From an uncultured Planctomycetaceae bacterium (GTDB taxonomy: Bacteria; Planctomycetota; Planctomycetia; Pirellulales; Pirellulaceae), in NCBI GenBank assembly GCA_903927685.1, contig CAIYOB010001014.1:1-13346 (forward strand): DNA of 13,346 nucleotides, read 5' to 3'. Numbering within the stretch: the first letter of the stretch is position 1; the number at the start of each line of letters is the position of its first letter. The notes beneath the pieces were generated by a model. That model ran no database searches and was not told where the DNA came from. It saw only the letters and a list, made by a program, of their open reading frames with translations. Below, piece by piece: positions 6,891 to 13,346 of the stretch. The position numbers and the translations under genes were made by a program.

Positions 6891-9470
6891 CTATTTCGAT
6901 TCCCCGGTCGTATGTTCGAGCCAGGCGGCGATGTTCCGCCGGTCTTCCTCGTCGTAGCGTTGACGTTTGGCCGCATAGCGTTCGTGTTTCGCCCGCTCCT
7001 CGTCCGTCCAGGTATTGGCTTCGACATAGTCGCCGCAGAAGGGGACGCCCAAGTCGAGCCAGGCGGCCAGCTTGTCCAACTCCTCCCGCGCCAGCCGGAT
7101 GTCCTCGTGGCCGTCTTCCAGCAGCTGGATCAAGCGGCTGCGATTGGCGCCGGCGGAGTACGGCGGGAGCATGGGCGGGGCAGATTGGGAGCTGACCCAA
7201 TTGACCAGCGGATGGTCTGCGTCGCCACGCCACAGCCCCTCGCCGGCCTTGTCTTCGCGGGCATGCGTCAAGGCCAAGTACGATTCGCTCCAGCATCGCC
7301 GGGCCTCGACGTCCTTCACGGGACGCGCGGCCAGGGCGTACGGGACGTCCGCTCGGCCGTCGTGACAGCGGACGCAGTGCCGGTCGAGAATCGGCTGGAC
7401 TTCCTGGGTAAAGCTGAATCCGCGCGACGGTCCGTAGAAGGGCCGCAAGGTCTCCGCCCGCTGCTGTAAGGCTTTCGTCAATGGAAGCGAGGCCACGGGG
7501 CCGCTGTTCTTGTGCTCGTGGCAGCCCACGCACGAAGCGTTCTCGCCCGGCTGGAGCGTGGTCCAGCTGCGCATCGTCTGGACCATGCGGCCCTGGTCGT
7601 CCAACAACTGGAAATAGAACGGCGTCCGCGCGGGGACTTGGACGAACGCCGATCCGTCGTCATGGACCGTGGCGTCGCCCAGGATCCACTTCGGGTCCCA
7701 CGCTCCGTTGCCGACCGCGACGGGGGTGCTGATCAAGGCCCCGCCGCCCGGACCGCCGTTGCGATTCGAGCCGATGCCTGCGATGCGGAACTCCAAGGCC
7801 ACGACGCGCAGGGTCTTGATCGTGCCTCGGTCGACACCCGCCAGGCCGGGGCCGGTGTACACATCCTGGACGTAGACCGTCCCCGTGTTCTGGCCGTAGT
7901 CGACCAGGCTGGGACGCAACCGGCGCGTCTCGCGCGCCCGCACGGGGACGCTCTGGCTGCAGGGCAGACGCGGATCGTCGGCCAGCCGCTCGCGGGCCCC
8001 GCGGCTGGTCATCCAGTAGACGCCGAACCGAGGCCCAAACGCTCCTTCGGGCCAACGCCAGCCGACGGGGTGCCAGGTCACCAGGTATTCGGTTTCGCTG
8101 AGTGGATAGGGATACTGAAACAACTCGCCTTTCTGCCCATAGGCGTCGACCTTGACGGCCGGCGTGTCGCGGACGGGGGCGATCAATTGTACCCCGGTGT
8201 TCTCCTGACGGCCTTTAGCCGGATCGATCAGGATCAACTTGCCCGTCTGCCGCGAATGGTGGCCCGTGGCGATGGCCACGGCTTTCTGCGTCCCCGGCAC
8301 GCCGCGGGCATGCAGAATTGTGGTCGGGAACCACGAGTTGCCGCCGTAGAAGTCGGCCTGGTTCGTGCCGTCCGGATTCATCTGCAGCAGCGGCTGCGGA
8401 TAGATCTGGCCGCGGTCGTTGTACTCCCACCGCGTGTACAGGATCCGGCCGTCGTCGGTGACCGTCGGGTAGTTGTCGTGCACCTGGTCAAACGTCAGCC
8501 GCCGCAGGAAGCCGCCGTTCGCGTCGCAGCGGTACAGATTACTGACCTCGGTCCACCAGCAATCGACGATCTGCACGCAACGGGTCGAATTGAAGATGAT
8601 GTCGCCGTCCGGCAAGTAGGCGGCTTCATAGTCGGCGACGCCCAGGCCATCGGTCAGCTGCCGGATCGCCCGAGACTCCAGGTCCAACTCGTACAGATGA
8701 TAATCGTCCTGCCGGTCGGACTTTTTCCAGGCGAACAACACGCGGCGGCCGTCGAAGGAGACGTCCGGATCGCGGATCACCCCGTTCGGATCGTCGACCA
8801 GCGTCTCGACACGCAACTGGTCGCCGTCCCAACTGGCCAAACAGAGCGCCGCCCCGGGAACGAAGTGGCGTTCGGCTTGTGCATCGGATTGGCCCTCGGT
8901 ATACGCGTAGTGCGAGCCGCCCAGCGTGTAGTGCTTGGTGAACACGAACTGGGGAACGCGAGCGGGCAGTGACCGCAGACGTTCCAGGCGGCGCAGGCGG
9001 CACGCCTCGGCGTACAGGTTCAGCCAAGCGGGATCGTCGGGGGATGTGGCGGCCTGAGTCAACGCCTCGAGCCCCGCTGCCAAGGCTTGGCCCGCCGGCC
9101 CGGCTTCGTCCAGCACGCGGCGGATCATCTGCTGCTCGGCCGACGCGTCGCGGCGGGCCTCAAAGTACCAGCCGAATTCGCGGCGGGCGTCAGAATCATC
9201 CGCGGCGGTCCGCAGTGGACTGTCCTGCAGCAGCCAGTCGGTTTCCGGCCAATCGGTCCAGAACCGGCGATACAGATCTTCCCAGACCGCCGCCCAATTG
9301 GTCTCGTCGGCGGGCAGCTTGAGGTTCTGCGCTTGCAGCCGGGCTACGTTCTGACGCGTGGCCGTCATGCTCTCGGCCCACGTTGCACGTCGGTCGTACA
9401 GCGTGTTCGGCTCGGCCGCTTGAGCAGCCGAAGCGATCAGCCACGCCAGCAGGGCAAATCGTTCCATCAT
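6891..9470 (-). CDS. HzsA-related exported diheme beta-propeller protein
   Basis: An 859-residue exported protein, paralogous to the product of 2674-5664. A short signal peptide (about 1-19, ending AAQAA) is followed by a helical region (about 25-165). Propeller repeats follow (about 170-560; PDVSFDGRRVLFAW, YLPDGDIIFNSTR, DGRILYTRWEYNDRG). A beta domain (QVPARTPFYFQLLDD) leads into haem sites CVGCH at 647-651 and CVRCH at 699-703, the latter in QPILDRHCVRCHDG. The role is unknown; periplasmic electron transfer or redox catalysis is inferred from the covalent haem motifs. Both paralogues share the order propeller, FQLLD, MRSxxxLxPGE, CVGCHE and a GHH motif (residues 403-405 here), but this one lacks the carbohydrate-binding-like region. 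The first of two adjacent ATGs (9468-9470) is chosen; GAGGAG (9479-9484) lies 8 bases upstream. It is transcribed divergently from the sugar operon that starts at 9688. Confidence 0.9.
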   Translation of the reverse strand: MMERFALLAWLIASAAQAAEPNTLYDRRATWAESMTATRQNVARLQAQNLKLPADETNWAAVWEDLYRRFWTDWPETDWLLQDSPLRTAADDSDARREFGWYFEARRDASAEQQMIRRVLDEAGPAGQALAAGLEALTQAATSPDDPAWLNLYAEACRLRRLERLRSLPARVPQFVFTKHYTLGGSHYAYTEGQSDAQAERHFVPGAALCLASWDGDQLRVETLVDDPNGVIRDPDVSFDGRRVLFAWKKSDRQDDYHLYELDLESRAIRQLTDGLGVADYEAAYLPDGDIIFNSTRCVQIVDCWWTEVSNLYRCDANGGFLRRLTFDQVHDNYPTVTDDGRILYTRWEYNDRGQIYPQPLLQMNPDGTNQADFYGGNSWFPTTILHARGVPGTQKAVAIATGHHSRQTGKLILIDPAKGRQENTGVQLIAPVRDTPAVKVDAYGQKGELFQYPYPLSETEYLVTWHPVGWRWPEGAFGPRFGVYWMTSRGARERLADDPRLPCSQSVPVRARETRRLRPSLVDYGQNTGTVYVQDVYTGPGLAGVDRGTIKTLRVVALEFRIAGIGSNRNGGPGGGALISTPVAVGNGAWDPKWILGDATVHDDGSAFVQVPARTPFYFQLLDDQGRMVQTMRSWTTLQPGENASCVGCHEHKNSGPVASLPLTKALQQRAETLRPFYGPSRGFSFTQEVQPILDRHCVRCHDGRADVPYALAARPVKDVEARRCWSESYLALTHAREDKAGEGLWRGDADHPLVNWVSSQSAPPMLPPYSAGANRSRLIQLLEDGHEDIRLAREELDKLAAWLDLGVPFCGDYVEANTWTDEERAKHERYAAKRQRYDEEDRRNIAAWLEHTTGESK

Positions 9471-9687
9471 CAGGCAGGCTCCTCGTGGGGTGGGGCTCAG
9501 GCTGGAGGACGCCGGGGCGAGGCAGGCTCGTTCCCCGACTCGGAATTAGCATGACCGCTGGAACGTGTGAAAGCAAGAGCAGGATCGATGCCGCCGGATT
9601 GACGCCGACTCCGGATGGAAAACCTCGCGCAGCAAGGGTAGAACTTAGCTTCGCTGGAAAGCCCACAACGCCTCAAGGAACACCGCT
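9471..9687. promoter_or_regulatory. Divergent upstream region shared by the HzsA-related gene and the sugar operon
   Basis: These 217 bases separate two genes that read away from each other, so promoters for both directions should lie here. Ribosome binding sites are visible at each edge: GAGGAG (minus strand, 9479-9484) and AAGGA (plus strand, 9675-9679, 8 bases before the ATG). I could not identify a clear -35/-10 pair or an operator. The regulatory role is inferred from gene orientation alone. Confidence 0.45.
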
Positions 9688-10827
9688 ATGATTCGACGAC
9701 GCCTGGACTGGTCCTGCCGCTTGAGCGGGTGCGCGCTGCTCGGGATTCTGTTCGCCCACGCGGCGCTGGCCCAGGACGCAGCCCTCCGCCCCCAGCTGCT
9801 GGTCTCGCTGCCGGACACCTGTCCCACGCCCGATGGGATGGCGATTGACGCCGACGGGAACCTGGTCGTGGCTTGCCCGAACTTTGCCGACGCCACGCGG
9901 CCGGGCTGCCTGATCCGCATCAACCGCCAGCGCCGTGTGACCCCGTGGGTTCAAGTGCCGCCGCTGGCCGAAACGGGGCACGCGTATCCGATGGGCATCG
10001 CCTTTGGCCCCGACGGCGATCTGTTCGTCTGTGACAACCAGAACTGGCCGACCGGCAATGGCCCCGACGGCCAGCAGAATCAAGGCCGGTTGCTGCGGCT
10101 GCGGATCCGCGACGGGCGGATCGAACGCACCACCGTCGTGGCCCAGCAGATCAGCCACCCCAACGGCGTGCGGGTGCGCGGGGACTACGTCTACATTACG
10201 GTCAGCATGCTGCCCAAGATCCGCCGGGAGGACGGTCTGCTGGTCAGCGCCGTGTATCGTTTCCGCCTGGATGACCAGCAGGTGTCCTTGACGAACACGC
10301 GGAGCGATCCGAACTTGCTGGTCGCCTTTGTGACGTTGAATCGGGACTGCCAGTACGGCGCCGACGGCTTGGTGTTCGACAGCCAAGGCAACCTGCTGGT
10401 GGGCAACTTTGGCGACGGGGCCCTGCACAAGGTCACGTTCGATTCGCAAGGCCGCGTCACGGGCAGCACGGTTTTCGCCAAGACCGACTTCGCCACACCC
10501 CTGTCCGACCCGGACTTTTCGAGCACGATGGTTCGCGCCAAGATGCGGACGACCGACGGGATCTGTATCGACGGCCAGGACAACGTCTATGTCGCGGACT
10601 TCTCGAACAACGCCGTCTGCAAGGTCGATCCGCAGGGACGAATCACGGTCCTGGCGCAGAGCCCCGACGGGGACGGCGGCGACGGCGGGCTGGATCAGCC
10701 CGGCGAGCCGCTGTTGTGGGACGGCAAGCTGGTTGTGACCTGTTTCGATATGGTCACGGGACCGGACAAAGTGAACACGAAACACGACCCGCCTTCCACG
10801 CTGTCCTATTTGGAGTGGAAGCCCTAG
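9688..10827 (+). CDS. Exported SMP-30/gluconolactonase/LRE-like beta-propeller protein
   Basis: A 379-residue protein with a signal peptide (about 1-29, ending AALAQ) and six-bladed propeller repeats (PDGMAIDADGNLVVA, YPMGIAFGPDGDLFVC, GADGLVFDSQGNLLV, TTDGICIDGQDNVYV). Enzymes of this family hydrolyse sugar lactones using a divalent metal held by Glu, Asn and Asp. Asn159 (HPNG) and Asp226 (GADG) match two of these ligands. The usual Glu of an EGP motif is replaced by Asp49 in PDG. It may therefore be a lactonase with altered metal binding, or an NHL-like binding protein; substrate unknown. The start is supported by AAGGA 8 bases upstream. It is the first gene of a same-strand set: the kinase gene begins 33 bases after its stop, which links it to sugar or polyol catabolism. 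Export means it would act outside the cytoplasm, unlike the kinase. Confidence 0.88.
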   Translation: MIRRRLDWSCRLSGCALLGILFAHAALAQDAALRPQLLVSLPDTCPTPDGMAIDADGNLVVACPNFADATRPGCLIRINRQRRVTPWVQVPPLAETGHAYPMGIAFGPDGDLFVCDNQNWPTGNGPDGQQNQGRLLRLRIRDGRIERTTVVAQQISHPNGVRVRGDYVYITVSMLPKIRREDGLLVSAVYRFRLDDQQVSLTNTRSDPNLLVAFVTLNRDCQYGADGLVFDSQGNLLVGNFGDGALHKVTFDSQGRVTGSTVFAKTDFATPLSDPDFSSTMVRAKMRTTDGICIDGQDNVYVADFSNNAVCKVDPQGRITVLAQSPDGDGGDGGLDQPGEPLLWDGKLVVTCFDMVTGPDKVNTKHDPPSTLSYLEWKP

Positions 10828-10860
10828 CCCGAAGCGCAAGCGAGAGGGGGATTGCCCTAG

Positions 10861-12381
10861 ATGACGACTTACCTGTTGGCGCACGACTTGGGAACATCCG
10901 GCAACAAGGCCACGCTGTTCACGGCCGATGGCCAGTTGGTGGCCAGCCGCACCAGCAGCTATCCGACGCGGTACTTTCACGGCAACTGGGCCGAGCAGGA
11001 GCCGGAGGACTGGTGGCGGGCCGTCTGCAGCACGAGTCGGGAACTGGTCGCGGACATCGATCCGGGCCGGATCGCCTGCGTCGCCTTGAGCGGCCAGATG
11101 ATGGGCTGTACCCCTGTCGATGCCCGCGGGCGTGCCCTGCGACCCAGCATCATCTATTGCGACCAGCGGGCGGACGAACAGGCTCAGCAGATCCTCCAGC
11201 GCATCCCCATGACCGACTTCTACCGGATCGTCGGCCACCGCGTCAGCGCCAGCTACTCGCTGGAAAAGCTGATGTGGGTCCGCGAGCACGAGCCGGATAT
11301 CTTTCGGCAGACCGACAAGACGCTGTGCGCCAAGGACTATATCAATCTGCGGCTGACCGGCGAAGTGGCCACGGATTACAGCGACGCGTCCGGCATGAAC
11401 GCCTTTGACTTGAACCGCTTCTGCTGGTCCGACGAGGTCCTGGAATTGGCCGAACTGAAGCCGAGCCTGTTCCCGCCCGTGCGTCCGTCAACGGACATCC
11501 TGGGCACGCTCACGGCCGAGGCGGCCGCGGCCACGGGCCTGTGCGCCGGCACCCCGGTCGCCGTAGGCGGCGGCGACGGCAGTTGCGCCGGCGTCGGCGT
11601 GGGCTGCGTCAAGCCGGGCTCGGCCTACAACTATCTGGGCTCGTCCAGCTGGATCGCGCTGACCGTGGACAAGCCGATTGTGGATCCCCAGATGCGCACG
11701 ATGAACTGGGCGCATTGTGTCCCGGGGTACTTGCATCCGTCGGGCACGATGCAGGCCGCGGGCTCCAGCTATCACTGGCTGAAGGAAACCGTTTGCACGC
11801 TGGAACAGCAGCAGGCCCGCGAGACGAATGGGGATGTGTACGAATTGATTAACCAGCAGATTGAGCGCTCGCCGCCCGGCGCCGGCGGCTTGCTCTTCCT
11901 GCCGTACATGCTGGGCGAACGCACCCCGCGGTGGAACCCCAAGGCCAAGGGCGCGTTCATCGGATTAAGCCTGGCCACGCGCCGCGAGGACCTGTTGCGG
12001 GCTGTGCTGGAAGGGATCACGCTGAACCTGGGGATCATCGTCAGCATCTTTCGCCAGCATGTGCCGATCGACGCGGTAACCGTGATCGGCGGCGGAGCCA
12101 AGGGCGCCGTGTGGCGGCAGATCCTGGCCGATATCTACGGCTGCCCGATCCAGAAGCTGAACTTCCTGGAGGAGGCGACGTCGATGGGCGCGGCCGTGAT
12201 CGGCGGGGTCGCGGCCGGCGTGTTCGACGGGTTTGACGTCATCGACCGGTTCGTGCGTGTGGACGACGTGGTCCAGCCGAATCCGGCCAACCAGGCTGTT
12301 TACCAGCGGCTGCTGCCGATCTTCGACCGCTGCTATCAAGGGCTGGTGGACGTGTACGAGGATCTGGCCCAATTGACCTAG
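10861..12381 (+). CDS. FGGY-family carbohydrate kinase, xylulokinase-like
   Basis: A 506-residue cytoplasmic sugar kinase, normal length for the family, that transfers phosphate from ATP to a ketose or polyol. The N-terminal nucleotide-binding motif HDLGTSGNKATLF (8-20) contains Asp9. The catalytic-base region AVGGGDGSCAGVGVG places Asp239 where E. coli XylB has Asp233. GERTPRWNPKAKGAFIGL (352-369) and GGGAKGAVWRQILADIYG (410-427) are the C-terminal FGGY signatures. The substrate loop reads SGQMMGC (77-83) where xylulokinases have SGQMHG, so the sugar may not be D-xylulose and no gene symbol is given. The ATG has AGAGGGGG 10 bases upstream. The stop lies 12 bases before the dehydrogenase start, indicating co-transcription. 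A ketose produced by that dehydrogenase is a likely substrate. Confidence 0.93.
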   Translation: MTTYLLAHDLGTSGNKATLFTADGQLVASRTSSYPTRYFHGNWAEQEPEDWWRAVCSTSRELVADIDPGRIACVALSGQMMGCTPVDARGRALRPSIIYCDQRADEQAQQILQRIPMTDFYRIVGHRVSASYSLEKLMWVREHEPDIFRQTDKTLCAKDYINLRLTGEVATDYSDASGMNAFDLNRFCWSDEVLELAELKPSLFPPVRPSTDILGTLTAEAAAATGLCAGTPVAVGGGDGSCAGVGVGCVKPGSAYNYLGSSSWIALTVDKPIVDPQMRTMNWAHCVPGYLHPSGTMQAAGSSYHWLKETVCTLEQQQARETNGDVYELINQQIERSPPGAGGLLFLPYMLGERTPRWNPKAKGAFIGLSLATRREDLLRAVLEGITLNLGIIVSIFRQHVPIDAVTVIGGGAKGAVWRQILADIYGCPIQKLNFLEEATSMGAAVIGGVAAGVFDGFDVIDRFVRVDDVVQPNPANQAVYQRLLPIFDRCYQGLVDVYEDLAQLT

Positions 12382-12393
12382 GAGAGCGAGAAC

Positions 12394-13346
12394 ATGCGTG
12401 CTGTCGCGGTGGTGGAACCTGGAAAACTGGACGTGGTCGAACTGGAAACGCCGGCGCCCGGACCGTACCAGGCGCTGGTCAAGACCGACCTGGCCGCGTT
12501 GTGCAACGCGACCGACGGCAAACTGATTGCCGGACATTTTCCCGGCGTCGACCGGTATCCGCTGATCCTGGGGCACGAAAGCACCGGGATCGTCGCCGCG
12601 GTGGGCGATCGGGTGCGCACGTTTCATCCCGGCGATCGCGTCATCGGCGGCCTGAACTTCTCGTTCTCGGATTCACGCTACGCCAGCGGTTGGGGCGGAT
12701 TCTGCGACTGGACGCTGGTCAACGATCACGACGCCATGCTGGCCGACGGCGTGGCCGACGCTGAGCATGGCTGGTTCGAGGTCTATGAGATCCAGCGCCC
12801 GGTGGCGGCCGCCGTGTCGGCGGCGGAAGCGGTGCTGATGTGCACGTGGCGTGAAGTGCTCGGCGGCTTCGGCGACTTTGCGCTGGCCGCCGGCCAGGAT
12901 CTGCTTGTATTCGGCGCTGGGCCGGTCGGGCTGAGCTTCGTCAAGTTCGCCCGCCTGCTCGGCTTGGGCTGGGTCGGCTCGGTGGATCCGGTCCCGAGCA
13001 AACGCCGGCGGGCTTTGGCTCTGGGCGCGGACGCCGTGTTCGGACCGGACGATCCGGCGCTGGCCAAGCTGGTCGCGGCTCGGGGCAAGCCACTGGATAC
13101 CGTCGTCGACGCCGTGGGCCATCCGGCATGCATCAACGCGGGACTGCCGTTGCTGAAACTGGGCGGCACCTTGGGGGTCTACGGCGTGCTGGCCGAGCCG
13201 CAGTTGCTGTTGAACAAGGCGGCGGGTCCGTACAATTTCAACTTGTGCATCCACCAGTGGCCCACACGGTGGCGCGAACGGCTGGCACAAGCGGCGTTGG
13301 AGCAGCACCTGCGGGACGGTGTCCTGACGGCCGCCGAGTTTGTCAC
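12394..13346 (+). CDS. Zinc-dependent medium-chain alcohol/polyol dehydrogenase, 3' end outside window
   Basis: The first 317 residues of a medium-chain dehydrogenase, probably NAD(P)-dependent and cytoplasmic, oxidising an alcohol group of a polyol or sugar. The GroES-like half carries probable catalytic-zinc ligands Cys37 (LCNATD) and His61-Glu62 (GHESTGIV), with GDRVRTFHPGDRV following. The four-cysteine structural zinc lobe is absent: that region reads GGLNFSFSDSRYASGWGGFC. The Rossmann motif VFGAGPVGLSFVKFARLLG (172-190) is followed by SVDPVPSKRR, whose Asp198 favours NAD. The start is supported by AGGAG (12380-12384), which overlaps the kinase stop and sits 9 bases before the ATG. Pairing with an FGGY kinase suggests the route polyol to ketose to ketose phosphate. 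The frame is open to the last base, so the final residues lie beyond the window. The substrate cannot be named. Confidence 0.92.
   Translation, partial: MRAVAVVEPGKLDVVELETPAPGPYQALVKTDLAALCNATDGKLIAGHFPGVDRYPLILGHESTGIVAAVGDRVRTFHPGDRVIGGLNFSFSDSRYASGWGGFCDWTLVNDHDAMLADGVADAEHGWFEVYEIQRPVAAAVSAAEAVLMCTWREVLGGFGDFALAAGQDLLVFGAGPVGLSFVKFARLLGLGWVGSVDPVPSKRRRALALGADAVFGPDDPALAKLVAARGKPLDTVVDAVGHPACINAGLPLLKLGGTLGVYGVLAEPQLLLNKAAGPYNFNLCIHQWPTRWRERLAQAALEQHLRDGVLTAAEFV

Noticed and set aside
5920..7533. A longer, 537-codon version of the DUF4058 gene
   Set aside because: The extra upstream part lies inside the second HzsA-related gene. The family starts exactly at MPNPFPGMDPYLE, with a good ribosome binding site.
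7512..8972. A 486-codon plus-strand frame opposite the second HzsA-related gene
   Set aside because: Low-complexity shadow without a recognisable domain; the minus strand encodes the conserved protein.
2674..9470. An anammox hydrazine synthase locus
   Set aside because: No HzsB or HzsC-like genes are present, the key haem Tyr is missing in both proteins, and neighbours point to sugar metabolism. The resemblance is at family level only.
9673..11289. A 538-codon minus-strand frame across the SMP-30-like and kinase genes
   Set aside because: It crosses two well-supported plus-strand genes and their spacer, and its translation shows no family motif.

Overview
The window looks like part of a planctomycete chromosome, most likely Pirellulales or a relative. 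It is GC-rich. It carries two exported HzsA-related proteins that join a beta-propeller to a c-type cytochrome, plus a DUF4058 gene, a Uma2 remnant and palindromic intergenic repeats, a mix typical of that phylum. The assignment is inferred from gene content; there is no rRNA or other marker gene here.

Left part (1-2602, minus strand): the 5' part of a type I restriction-modification methyltransferase gene (hsdM), cut by the window edge. Upstream of it are a small putative lipoprotein gene in visibly less GC-rich DNA, about 400 bases with no convincing gene, and the frameshifted C-terminal remnant of a Uma2-family endonuclease. This reads as an accessory, defence-flavoured stretch.

Middle part (2674-9470, minus strand): two diverged HzsA-related diheme beta-propeller proteins of 996 and 859 residues, both with signal peptides and two CxxCH motifs. 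A DUF4058 gene lies between them. That gene is bracketed by two strong but unrelated inverted repeats (5778-5862 and 6776-6862), so it may have been inserted between two formerly adjacent paralogues.

Right part (9688-13346, plus strand): a divergently oriented, tightly spaced operon. It encodes an exported SMP-30/gluconolactonase-like beta-propeller, an FGGY carbohydrate kinase of xylulokinase type, and a zinc-dependent medium-chain alcohol/polyol dehydrogenase that runs off the window. A dehydrogenase that makes a ketose, a kinase that traps it and an exported lactonase-like protein suggest uptake and catabolism of a sugar, polyol or sugar acid. The HzsA-related gene that starts at 9470 shares a 217-base divergent upstream region with this operon. 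One HzsA-related protein also carries an N-terminal region resembling the accessory beta-sandwich domains of glycoside hydrolases. The two halves may therefore be one exported redox and sugar-utilisation locus, but this is a hypothesis.

Most long open frames opposite these genes are GC-driven shadows. No tRNA, rRNA, CRISPR array or intact transposase was seen.
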